Source of the DNA: Pseudomonadota bacterium
Lineage (GTDB): Bacteria; Pseudomonadota; Gammaproteobacteria; Steroidobacterales; Steroidobacteraceae
Direction: 5' to 3'
DNA length: 9,005 bases
Assembly: GCA_023428645.1 (NCBI GenBank)
Contig: JAEYXD010000040.1
Coordinates: 1-9,005 of the forward strand
The notes under the pieces were generated by a model, which made no database searches, was not told where the DNA came from, and worked only from the letters and a program-made list of their open reading frames with translations. Position 1 is the stretch's first letter; every line of letters begins with the position of its first letter. The position numbers and the translations under genes are program-made. Below are positions 1 through 6,481 of this stretch, piece after piece.

Positions 1-564
1 TTGCTCAAGTTCGCGATGAAGGGCGAGGCCGTCGCGAGCGGCGCGGTGCACGTCGACAATATCGCGCCGTCGCTGTTCGGCGGGCTCGTGCTCACGGTCG
101 GCGTCGATAATCCGAACGTGAAGCAGATTCCCGTGCCGCCAGGTGTGCGCTGCGTGCTCGTGCACCCGCACATGACGTTGTCGACGCGCGAGGCGCGCAA
201 GATCCTCAATCGATCGATCGACCTGTCGGATGTGATCTGGCAATCGGCCCATCTCGCCGGCTTCCTGACCGGCTGTTTCACGAACGACCTGCATTTGATT
301 CGCGAATCACTCGAGGACGTCATCATCGAGCCGCAACGCAAGGTCCTCATTCCCGGCTTTCAGGCCGTCAAGGATGGAGCGAAGCAGAACGGCGCGCTCG
401 GCTGCTCCATTTCCGGCGCGGGCCCGACGGTGTTCGCCTGGTGCGAAGCGCCCGATGCCGAGCGCATCCGCGACGCGATGGTGGCTGGGTTCAGGACCCA
501 TGGTCTGGACAGCGACGCGTGGATCTCGACGCTGGAAGCCGTCGGCGCGCGCATTGTCGACTAA
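1..564 (+). CDS. thrB: Homoserine kinase, C-terminal part (5' end outside window)
   Basis: ThrB phosphorylates L-homoserine with ATP in the cytoplasm, giving O-phosphohomoserine, the substrate of ThrC encoded next. The reading frame is open from base 1, so the first TTG is probably an internal codon and not a start. About 187 of the usual 300-320 residues are present. What remains is the second half of a GHMP kinase: a GEAVASGAVHVDNIAP segment (about residues 8-23) followed by GG, typical of bacterial ThrB, and the C-terminal GHMP motif SISGAGPTVFAW (about 137-148). The N-terminal glycine-rich ATP loop must lie upstream of the window. The stop is a TAA at 562-564, 24 bp before thrC. No frameshift is seen. 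The family assignment is secure; only the missing 5' end limits it. Confidence 0.96.
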   Translation: MLKFAMKGEAVASGAVHVDNIAPSLFGGLVLTVGVDNPNVKQIPVPPGVRCVLVHPHMTLSTREARKILNRSIDLSDVIWQSAHLAGFLTGCFTNDLHLIRESLEDVIIEPQRKVLIPGFQAVKDGAKQNGALGCSISGAGPTVFAWCEAPDAERIRDAMVAGFRTHGLDSDAWISTLEAVGARIVD

Positions 565-588
565 GCTCGACGCACGAAAACAACAACG

Positions 589-1887
589 ATGCATTACATC
601 AGTACTCGTAACGCCGATCATCGCGTGACGTTGAGTCAGGCGATCGCCCAAGGGATTGCGCCCGATGGCGGGCTGTATGTTCCCGATCCGTTTCCGCACT
701 TCGTCGCACATCAATTCAGCGATGTCGAGGAGATGGCCGACATCGGCGAACGGCTCATCTCCGCCTTTGCGGAGGGCGATCCGCTGCAAGCCGAGATCGG
801 TGCGATCTGCCGCGAAGCCTTCGACTTTCCGACGCCCGTCGTGCCGCTCGAAGGCGCACCCTCGCCGGCGTCGGTGCTCGAGCTCTTCCATGGTCCCACC
901 TCGGCGTTCAAGGACTACGGCGCGCGCTTCCTGGCCGCGACGCTCGCGCGCATTCGGCGCGGCGCACCGAAGAAGCTCACGATTCTCGTCGCGACGTCCG
1001 GCGATACGGGCGGCGCGGTCGCGGCCGCGTTTCATCGCCGGCCCGAGTTCGAGGTCGTCGTGCTGTATCCGAAGGGCCAGGTGTCACCGCGCCAGGCGCA
1101 GCAGCTCGCCTGTTGGGGCGACAACGTGCGCACGTACTGCGTAAGCGGCACGTTCGACGACTGCCAGCGCATGGTGAAGGAGGCCTTCCTCGACCCGGCG
1201 CTCGCGGAGACGCATCAGCTCTCGTCCGCGAACAGCATCAATATCGGCCGTCTGCTGCCGCAGATGGTCTATTACGCGAAGGCCGGCTTGCAGCTGTGGC
1301 GCGAGACGGGCAAGCGCGCGAACTTCATCATCCCCGCCGGCAATCTCGGCAACTCGCTCGCGTGCATCTGGGCGCGCCACGTCGGCTTGCCGATCGGTGA
1401 GATCGTGCTCGCGACGAATGCGAACCAGACCGTCACCGAATTCTTGCGCACGGGCGAATGGGCCCCGCAAGCGAGCGTGCAGACACTGGCTTCGGCGATG
1501 GACGTCGGCAATCCGAGCAACATGGAGCGGCTGCGCACACTGCATCCGGATTTCGAGGAGCTGCAGGCGCAGCTCGGCGCTTCGAGCGTCGACGATATCG
1601 AGATTCGCGCGACGATCCGCCGCGATTCGCATGAGCTGCGGCAGGTGTGGTGTCCGCACACCGCGACCGCCGCGAAGGTCTATCGTCGGCTGCTGTCGCG
1701 CGGCGCGAAGGGCCATTGGGTGATCGTGTCGACGGCGCACCCGGCGAAGTTCAACGAGGTCGTCGAGCCCCAGATCGGCCATGAAGTCGAGGTGCCGCCG
1801 AGCCTCGCGGCGTTGCTGGCGCTGCCTCGTCAAGAGCAGGAACTTGCACCGACGCTCGCGGCTTTGAGGGCCGAATTGCAAAGCTGA
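589..1887 (+). CDS. thrC: Threonine synthase
   Basis: This PLP enzyme converts O-phosphohomoserine to L-threonine and phosphate, the final step of threonine synthesis. At 432 residues it matches the E. coli-type (class II) ThrC length of about 430. The N-terminus MHYISTRN followed by GIAPDGGLYVP (about residues 22-32) is the family opening and fixes the start. The PLP lysine lies in HGPTSAFKDYGARF (K108). ATSGDTGGAV (about 134-143) and IPAGNLGNSLA (about 242-252) are the cofactor phosphate-binding and substrate regions. No Shine-Dalgarno sequence precedes the ATG; the 24 bases after thrB are instead A-rich (ACGAAAACAACAACG), so translation probably depends on upstream thrB translation or on the unstructured A-rich leader. 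It lies in the same operon as thrB and the downstream small gene. Confidence 0.98.
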   Translation: MHYISTRNADHRVTLSQAIAQGIAPDGGLYVPDPFPHFVAHQFSDVEEMADIGERLISAFAEGDPLQAEIGAICREAFDFPTPVVPLEGAPSPASVLELFHGPTSAFKDYGARFLAATLARIRRGAPKKLTILVATSGDTGGAVAAAFHRRPEFEVVVLYPKGQVSPRQAQQLACWGDNVRTYCVSGTFDDCQRMVKEAFLDPALAETHQLSSANSINIGRLLPQMVYYAKAGLQLWRETGKRANFIIPAGNLGNSLACIWARHVGLPIGEIVLATNANQTVTEFLRTGEWAPQASVQTLASAMDVGNPSNMERLRTLHPDFEELQAQLGASSVDDIEIRATIRRDSHELRQVWCPHTATAAKVYRRLLSRGAKGHWVIVSTAHPAKFNEVVEPQIGHEVEVPPSLAALLALPRQEQELAPTLAALRAELQS

Positions 1888-1888
1888 T

Positions 1889-2473
1889 ATGCCGATCCTG
1901 AACGAGATTCCGACATGGACCTGGCCGGTGGCCGCGGGTGTGCTTCTCGCCGCGGCAATCGTGTGGGCAGTTCTGCAAATCCGGGCCTATCGAGTTCGCA
2001 AGGGCATCGACGCCGCGATCGCCGGCATCGCGTACGAGATGCTCCAGAACGTGCTCCTGCCGAACGGCAACGGTGGACAGATCCACATCCACTATCTGCT
2101 GCTGACGCAGCGCGGACTGCTCGTGATCGACCTGCTGGATCATGCGGGCGCGGTGTTCGGCGGCGATCAGATGATCGAATGGACCGTGATCGGCAAGAAG
2201 CGCCGCTTCACTTTCGCCAACCCGCAGCACGCGTTGTATGACCGCATGGCGGCAGTTCGCCTGCTTACCGATGAGGTACCGGTCGATGGGCGCGTCCTGT
2301 TCACGACGCGCGGCACCTTCCCGAAGGGCAAGCCGCGGTATGTCGTGCGGATCGATGAGCTCACCGAGGACTTCCCGGTCGTCGACACGGCGCGCGGCAA
2401 CATCACCGCGGCGTTCGGCGACGTCTGGGCGAACGTCAAGCGGCACGCCGAGCCGAACCCGCTGGCGAGCTGA
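1889..2473 (+). CDS. Membrane-anchored NERD-like (nuclease-related domain) protein, degenerate active site
   Basis: The product has 194 residues. One hydrophobic segment (about 12-32) precedes a basic stretch (RAYRVRKG), so the protein is probably anchored with its C-terminal domain in the cytoplasm. The rest resembles a NERD domain, a restriction-endonuclease-like fold: a G-x-x-YE-x-L helix (about 46-53), a beta pair LLLTQRGLLVIDLLDHAG (69-86), then GAVFGG, an EWTV strand, a basic turn and FANPQHALYDRM (109-120), matching the 'f-NP-x-x-Q' end of the domain. Canonical NERD proteins carry E-x-K at the end of the second strand. Here it reads D81-L-L83, so the lysine is missing and nuclease activity is doubtful. 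The ATG lies one base after the thrC TGA without its own ribosome binding site, implying translational coupling. NERD assignment is by remembered motif pattern; true function is unknown. Confidence 0.75.
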   Translation: MPILNEIPTWTWPVAAGVLLAAAIVWAVLQIRAYRVRKGIDAAIAGIAYEMLQNVLLPNGNGGQIHIHYLLLTQRGLLVIDLLDHAGAVFGGDQMIEWTVIGKKRRFTFANPQHALYDRMAAVRLLTDEVPVDGRVLFTTRGTFPKGKPRYVVRIDELTEDFPVVDTARGNITAAFGDVWANVKRHAEPNPLAS

Positions 2474-2570
2474 CTCGCTTCCAAAGCGTGCGGGCTCGGG
2501 TGATCGCGGCCGCGCGCCCGGTCCCACGCAGGACGAGCCACGCGCCAAAGCGTCCGGACGCGTGAGCTCC
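2474..2570. terminator. Structured convergent gap, possible bidirectional terminator region
   Basis: These 97 bases separate the stop codons of two convergent genes. Two stem-loops can be drawn. One pairs GCGTGCGGGC (2486-2495) with GCCCG (2516-2520) and CACGC (2525-2529), with a 4-base bulge. The other pairs CACGCG (2539-2544) with CGCGTG (2559-2564), or alternatively forms the perfect 12-bp palindrome GCGTCCGGACGC (2550-2561). Neither is followed by a T-run, so this is not a classical intrinsic terminator. It could still slow polymerase or protect the 3' ends of both transcripts. In so GC-rich a stretch such stems also occur by chance. Confidence 0.3.
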
Positions 2571-4004
2571 TTACTTGCGCCGCGCGTGTGCCGCGATGAT
2601 GTGCGACACGCAGCCCGTCACTTTCTTGCCCGCCTCGATGTCGAGAAACTCGTTCGGTCCGTGCGCATTCGATTGCGGTCCCAGCACGCCTGTGACGACG
2701 AACTGAACGCCCGGGAATTTCTCGCTCAGCATCGCCATGAACGGGATGCTGCCGCCGGTGCCCATGTACATCGCATCCGCGCCGAAACACGCCTGCGACG
2801 CGGCTTGTACCGCGGCCTCTAGCCATGGCGCGTTCGACGGCGCATTCCAGCCGCCCATGCTCGATTCGACGTCGAACGAGACCTGCGCGCCGTAGGGCGG
2901 ATCGCGTTCGAGCGTTGCCTTCACCGCATCGGCGGCCCGTTCGGGATCGACGGTCGGCGGCAAGCGGAACGACAGCACGAGCGCCGTCATCGGCCGCAAT
3001 ACGTTGCCGGCGCTGTGAATCGGCGGGATGCCGTCGACGCCCGTGACCGACAGCGTCGGGCGCCAGGTGCTGTTCAAGGTGAGCTCGAGCGGACTTGGAT
3101 CGACGGGTTGCATGCCCGGCAGCAGCGGCACCTTGCCTTGCACGCTCGCACCGAGCGTCTTGGCGACGGCCTGCGCCTGCGCGAGCCGATCATTGGGAAT
3201 CTCGGCATGCAGCGCGTCCACGAGCACACGTCCGCTCGCGGCATCCTCGACGCGGGCGAGCAGCTGGCGAATGATCCGGAAGCTCGATGGCGCGATGCCG
3301 CTCGCCATGCCCGAGTGCACGCCCTCGCGCAACACGCTCACGCGCAGCACGCCGACCAGATTGCCGCGCAGCGACGTCGTACACCAGAACTGCTCGTAGT
3401 TGCCGCATTCGGCGTCGAGGCAGACGACGAGCGTCGGTTTGCCGATGCGGTCCGCGAGCGCGTCGATGTAGGCGGGCAGATCCGGGCTGCTGCTTTCCTC
3501 GCCGGCTTCGATCACGATCACGCAACGCGCGTACGCGACGCCTTGCTCATGAAGCGCCCGTACGGCGAGCACCGAGCCGAAGATCGCATAGCCATCGTCG
3601 GCGCCGCCGCGGCCATAGAGGCGGCCGTTGCGAATGACCGGCGTCCACGGCGAGAGTCCTTCGGCCCATCCAGTGAACTCCGGCTGCTTGTCCATGTGGC
3701 CGTACATGAGGATGCAGTCATCGTTGCTGCCGCCGTTAGCCGCGGGGATCTCGACGAACAGCAGCGGCGTGTGGCCGGGGAGACGGATGATCTCCGTCTT
3801 CATGCCGGGCAGCGCGTGCGCTTCGCACCACGCGCGCATCAATTCCGCCGCCTGGTCCATGTAACCGTGCTCGGCCCACTGCGGATCGAAGTTCTGTGAT
3901 TTGTTCGGGATACGAACGTAGTCGCACAGCGCCGGCACGATGGACTCGTCCCATACGCGGCCGATCGAGGTCATCAAGCGTGTGTTGTCGATCATGGTGT
4001 TCAT
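2571..4004 (-). CDS. M20 family metallopeptidase (ArgE/DapE/carnosinase-like dipeptidase)
   Basis: A probable cytosolic zinc hydrolase acting on dipeptides or similar amide substrates; the exact substrate cannot be read from sequence. With the chosen start it has 477 residues, usual for the larger M20 dipeptidases. The two-metal centre is complete: MYGHMDKQPEF (H103, D105), GRGGADDG (bridging Asp about 136), EAGEESS (catalytic Glu about 169 and metal Glu 170), CLDAECGNYEQFW (Asp about 197) and the C-terminal SNAHGPNEF (His about 448). A dimerisation domain lies between, including GVHSGMASG. No signal peptide is seen. The start is uncertain: ATG at 4004 is preferred because the longer form from 4052 would overlap tatD by 19 bp with an unlike extension, while ATGs at 3995 and 3974 are also possible and none has a good ribosome binding site. 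It lies 29 bp downstream of tatD, likely co-transcribed. Confidence 0.93.
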   Translation of the reverse strand: MNTMIDNTRLMTSIGRVWDESIVPALCDYVRIPNKSQNFDPQWAEHGYMDQAAELMRAWCEAHALPGMKTEIIRLPGHTPLLFVEIPAANGGSNDDCILMYGHMDKQPEFTGWAEGLSPWTPVIRNGRLYGRGGADDGYAIFGSVLAVRALHEQGVAYARCVIVIEAGEESSSPDLPAYIDALADRIGKPTLVVCLDAECGNYEQFWCTTSLRGNLVGVLRVSVLREGVHSGMASGIAPSSFRIIRQLLARVEDAASGRVLVDALHAEIPNDRLAQAQAVAKTLGASVQGKVPLLPGMQPVDPSPLELTLNSTWRPTLSVTGVDGIPPIHSAGNVLRPMTALVLSFRLPPTVDPERAADAVKATLERDPPYGAQVSFDVESSMGGWNAPSNAPWLEAAVQAASQACFGADAMYMGTGGSIPFMAMLSEKFPGVQFVVTGVLGPQSNAHGPNEFLDIEAGKKVTGCVSHIIAAHARRK

Positions 4005-4033
4005 GGGTCGAGCTCGCGAGAAGAGTGCGAAGC

Positions 4034-4858
4034 CTAAGCCGATTCCGGCCATCCGAACAATGCACGCGCGTTGCGTGTGGTTTGTACACCGAGCGTGTCG
4101 GATGATTCGCCGCGCGCCGCCGCGATCACGGCGAGAATGTGCGGGAGATACAGCGGCTCGTTGCGGCGATTGCGCGGCATGGGATCGAGATCGCGAGGCA
4201 GCAGATACGGCGCGTCCGTCTCGATCAGAAGCCGGTCGGCGGGAATGTGTCGCACCACTTCGCGCAGATGATGGCCGCGCCGCTCATCGCAGATCCATCC
4301 CGTGATGCCGATATACAGCCCCAGATCCAGATACGTCCGTGCCTCGTCGAGCCCGGCCGTGAAGCAATGCGCCACGCCGCCGGCCAGCGCGGGCCGGAAC
4401 TCCCGCAGCAGACCGACGAAGTCCTCGTGTGCGTCGCGTTGATGCAGGAACACGGGCTTGCCGACCTTGGCGGCGATCTCCAGCTGCCGGCGGAAGGCAT
4501 CGAGCTGCGCCTCGCGGGGGGAAAAATTGCGGAAATAGTCGAGCCCGCATTCGCCGACAGCGACGACCTCCGGGGCTTGCGCCAAATCTGTGAGCGCGTG
4601 GACAGCGGCGGCATCGACATCGCTTGCATGATGTGGGTGAACACCGGCAGTGCAGCGATAGCGCGACCGGTTCGCGCGCACCAGATCGATCGCCGTTCGC
4701 GTGCTCTCGACCGAGCTGCCCGTGATCAGGAAATGGGTGACGTGGGCGCGCTCGGCGCGTTCGATCATCGCCTCGCGATCCGTGTCGAAGCTGTCATGCG
4801 CGAGATTGATGCCGATGTCGACGAGCCCGCTGTCGGCATGGGTGGGATGAGTGGTCAA
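4034..4858 (-). CDS. tatD: TatD family metal-dependent deoxyribonuclease
   Basis: A cytoplasmic TIM-barrel nuclease; E. coli TatD is a 3'-5' exonuclease linked to DNA repair after oxidative damage and is not part of the Tat translocon. The 274-residue product resembles E. coli TatD itself more than its paralogues YcfH and YjjV: it has DIGINLAHDSF at the N-terminus (E. coli-type DIGVNL instead of the H-x-H seen in paralogues), TAGVHPHHASD, GECGLDYFRNFS (metal Glu 103), FLHQRDAHE (His 139), GVAHCFTAG (His 164), GITGWICDERRG, and IETDAPYLLPRDL (Asp 214). The frame is open far upstream but that part is arginine-rich shadow sequence. The best start is TTG at 4856-4858, giving MTTHPTH, with AGGG about 6 bases upstream. 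It is divergent from the next plus-strand gene and leads the M20 peptidase gene. Confidence 0.95.
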   Translation of the reverse strand: MTTHPTHADSGLVDIGINLAHDSFDTDREAMIERAERAHVTHFLITGSSVESTRTAIDLVRANRSRYRCTAGVHPHHASDVDAAAVHALTDLAQAPEVVAVGECGLDYFRNFSPREAQLDAFRRQLEIAAKVGKPVFLHQRDAHEDFVGLLREFRPALAGGVAHCFTAGLDEARTYLDLGLYIGITGWICDERRGHHLREVVRHIPADRLLIETDAPYLLPRDLDPMPRNRRNEPLYLPHILAVIAAARGESSDTLGVQTTRNARALFGWPESA

Positions 4859-4869
4859 GAAATGCCCTG

Positions 4870-4878
4870 TGCTATGGT
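4870..4878 (+). promoter_or_regulatory. Candidate extended -10 promoter for the TPR-like gene
   Basis: The plus strand reads TGCTATGGT, a TGn extension followed directly by a -10-like TATGGT (four of six matches). Transcription would start near 4885, leaving a leader of about 35 bases with the AGAGGA ribosome binding site at 4910-4915. There is no clear -35 box, which extended -10 promoters can lack. It would interleave with the tatD promoter in the same 62-bp gap. Confidence 0.25.
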
Positions 4879-4891
4879 GGCGCGGACATCG

Positions 4892-4897
4892 ATTGTA
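4892..4897 (-). promoter_or_regulatory. Candidate -10 element for tatD
   Basis: On the minus strand this reads TACAAT, five of six matches to the sigma-70 -10 consensus, placed so that transcription would begin about 25 bases before the TTG start of tatD. No good -35 hexamer lies at the expected spacing, and the -35 position would fall over the ribosome binding site of the divergent gene. The call rests on position and the single hexamer only. Confidence 0.3.
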
Positions 4898-4920
4898 AGC
4901 ACGCGCCGCAGAGGATTTGT

Positions 4921-5694
4921 ATGAGAACGGCACGATTCCGTTCGATGTGCTTCGCCGCCGCGCTCGCATTTGCCTCGCCGCTCCCCGTGGCGGGCGATGC
5001 CGTCGGCGAACTCGATGATGCCGCCGCGCGCATTCAATATTCCTTTCACACGGCCGACGTTCGCGGCATCGAGCAGGCACTCGCCACCTTGGCATCGCTG
5101 CAATTGCCCGAGTCTCGCAAGGCGATGACGGACTACTACACGGCATACGGTCATTGGAAGCTCGCGGAGCTGCATACGAGCGCCGCTGCGGTCGGGGAGC
5201 GCACGGCTCGGGGGCAAGCGGCGCAGGCCGCCTCCGCCTGCGAGAAGGCTGCGGAACGGGCGACACAGCGGGATGCTCGGCTCGCGGAGGCCTACGCCAT
5301 GCATGCGATCTGTGCGGCCCTCGCGAGGCGTGCGCCGAACGTCCTGACGCTCGGTAGTTGTATACGGCACAGAGCCTTGCGCATCGCTCGCGAGCTCGAT
5401 CCGCAGAACACGCGCGTGCGATTGATCGAAGCGCAATGCATGCTCGAGGACGAAATGCATGCCGACATGGTCGGGCGCGTGCAAGCAATCGTGCGGGATT
5501 TCGACGCCGCGCCGCCAACGGCACCAGGCCGCCCGGACTGGGGGCAGGCGGAAGCATCCCTGCTGCTCGCACGATTGCTGCTGGAACAGGGCCAGCGCGT
5601 CGCCGCGCGCGATGCGGTCGAGCGGGCGTTGATCATCGCGCCCGATTATCGCGCTGCCCGCGAGCTTCTGCAGCAGATCGCGAGCGCGCACTAG
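4921..5694 (+). CDS. Exported TPR-like helical repeat protein, function unknown
   Basis: The 257-residue product begins with a basic n-region and a hydrophobic core (about residues 8-22) with a likely signal peptidase I site near PVA-GD (24/25), so it is probably periplasmic; there is no lipobox cysteine. The mature part is alanine- and leucine-rich helical repeats. The last unit is most TPR-like: ASLLLARLLLEQGQ then AARDAVERALIIAPDYRAA (about 212-247). A second unit around 150-175 contains RALRIARELDPQNTRVR. Cysteines at about 107, 131, 147 and 173 could form disulfides in the periplasm. The ATG is well supported by AGAGGA (4910-4915) at 5-base spacing. I recognise no specific family; such proteins usually act as protein-binding scaffolds. 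It is divergent from tatD and 55 bp upstream of the YgjP-like gene. Confidence 0.78.
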   Translation: MRTARFRSMCFAAALAFASPLPVAGDAVGELDDAAARIQYSFHTADVRGIEQALATLASLQLPESRKAMTDYYTAYGHWKLAELHTSAAAVGERTARGQAAQAASACEKAAERATQRDARLAEAYAMHAICAALARRAPNVLTLGSCIRHRALRIARELDPQNTRVRLIEAQCMLEDEMHADMVGRVQAIVRDFDAAPPTAPGRPDWGQAEASLLLARLLLEQGQRVAARDAVERALIIAPDYRAARELLQQIASAH

Positions 5695-5711
5695 CCACGC
5701 CCGAGGCGCGA

Positions 5712-5740
5712 TTGACTTACGGACGCGAGACGGGTTCCAT
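5712..5740 (+). promoter_or_regulatory. Weak candidate promoter for the YgjP-like/kynA/folD genes
   Basis: TTGACT (5712-5717, five of six matches to the -35 consensus) is followed after 17 bases by TTCCAT (5735-5740, three of six to the -10, with the important second A missing). If used, transcription would begin around 5747-5750, giving a nearly leaderless mRNA. This would fit the absence of a Shine-Dalgarno sequence before the ATG at 5750. The poor -10 makes chance likely. Confidence 0.18.
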
Positions 5741-5749
5741 CGCACCAGC

Positions 5750-6481
5750 ATGTCCGCGCAACTGCAGTTGTTCGAAAGCAGAGAAGCCACCCCGCAATGG
5801 ACGGTGCGTGTCAGCCGGCGCGCACGCCGATTGTCCGTGCGCGTCTATCCGGGCGGACGGGTCGAGATCGTCGTGCCGCCCGGTGCGTCGGCGGCCACGG
5901 TCCAGCGTTTCGTCGGCACTCACCGTGCGTGGATCGAAGATCGCGTCACCGATCTTTCGGCCGTTGCGGGTGTCACTGTCGAGACGCGGCCGACGCGCGT
6001 CGAGCTGCCGGCCATTCATCGCAGCTATGAGGTGCAGTATCGGCCCACGACGGGCGCGCGCGGCGCGAACGTCGTCGCGACGGACCGCCTGCTGACGGTG
6101 GCAGGGAATAACGAGGAGCCCGCGATCGCGCGAGCGCTGCGCAACTGGTTGTTCGATCTCGCGGAGTACGAGCTCGGCCGCGAGCTCGCGCGCACGGCGG
6201 CGCTCGACGGCTTCGAGTACCGCAAACTGCAGGTGCGCTTGCAACGGACGCGCTGGGGCAGCTGCTCCGCCTCCGGCACGATCAGCCTGAATGTCTGTGC
6301 GCTGTTTCAGCCCGCAGAGGTCATGCGTTATCTCCTGATCCACGAGCTGAGCCATACGCGGCACATGAATCACTCGCGCCGGTTCTGGGCGCTCGTTGAA
6401 TCCTTGGAGCCTGAATACGAACGTCTCGACCGCGAGCTCCTGCGCGGTTGGCAGCGCGTTCCCGGTTGGATGTTCATCTGA
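5750..6481 (+). CDS. YgjP-like (DUF45) zinc metallohydrolase
   Basis: A 243-residue member of the YgjP/DUF45 family (COG1451 type), often labelled M48-like or SprT-like metallopeptidase. The N-terminal half has the family's beta-rich region (VRVSRRARRLSVRV, about 18-32, and EIVVPPGAS). The C-terminal half has RTRWGSCSASGTISLN (about 166-181) followed by the zinc site HELSHTRHMNHSRRFW: H198, E199, H202 and H208. All expected metal and catalytic residues are present and the length is typical. No signal peptide, so it is probably cytosolic. The physiological substrate is not established from sequence; a nucleotide pyrophosphatase activity has, as I recall, been attached to E. coli YgjP, which I cannot judge here. 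The ATG lacks a clear ribosome binding site. The TGA shares its A with the ATG of kynA (TGATG), suggesting coupled translation. Confidence 0.92.
   Translation: MSAQLQLFESREATPQWTVRVSRRARRLSVRVYPGGRVEIVVPPGASAATVQRFVGTHRAWIEDRVTDLSAVAGVTVETRPTRVELPAIHRSYEVQYRPTTGARGANVVATDRLLTVAGNNEEPAIARALRNWLFDLAEYELGRELARTAALDGFEYRKLQVRLQRTRWGSCSASGTISLNVCALFQPAEVMRYLLIHELSHTRHMNHSRRFWALVESLEPEYERLDRELLRGWQRVPGWMFI

Noticed and set aside
307..1035. 242-codon minus-strand open frame across the thrB-thrC junction
   Set aside because: Covers two certain genes on the opposite strand and has low-complexity basic composition.
3015..3899. 294-codon plus-strand open frame
   Set aside because: Antisense to the M20 peptidase, whose metal-binding motifs are complete on the other strand; the composition is typical of a shadow frame.
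4005..4052. Longer start for the M20 peptidase
   Set aside because: The 16 extra residues would overlap the end of tatD, have no ribosome binding site, and are not expected for this cytosolic family; not fully excluded.
4859..5572. Long minus-strand extension of the tatD frame (about 238 codons upstream)
   Set aside because: It is arginine/proline/alanine-rich, resembles no TatD part, and lies antisense to the TPR-like gene, which has a signal peptide and a good ribosome binding site.
4855..5790. 311-codon minus-strand open frame
   Set aside because: Antisense to the TPR-like gene, arginine-rich with no recognisable domain; a usual product of high-GC codon bias.
6170..6187. Perfect inverted repeat GAGCTCG-GCCG-CGAGCTC
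   Set aside because: It lies inside the YgjP-like gene and encodes E-L-G-R-E-L with preferred codons; chance from codon use is the simplest reading.
6448..6480. Longer start for tryptophan dioxygenase
   Set aside because: It would extend into the YgjP-like gene, and the ATG at 6481 places H55, Y113, R117, H240 and T254 at the family positions.
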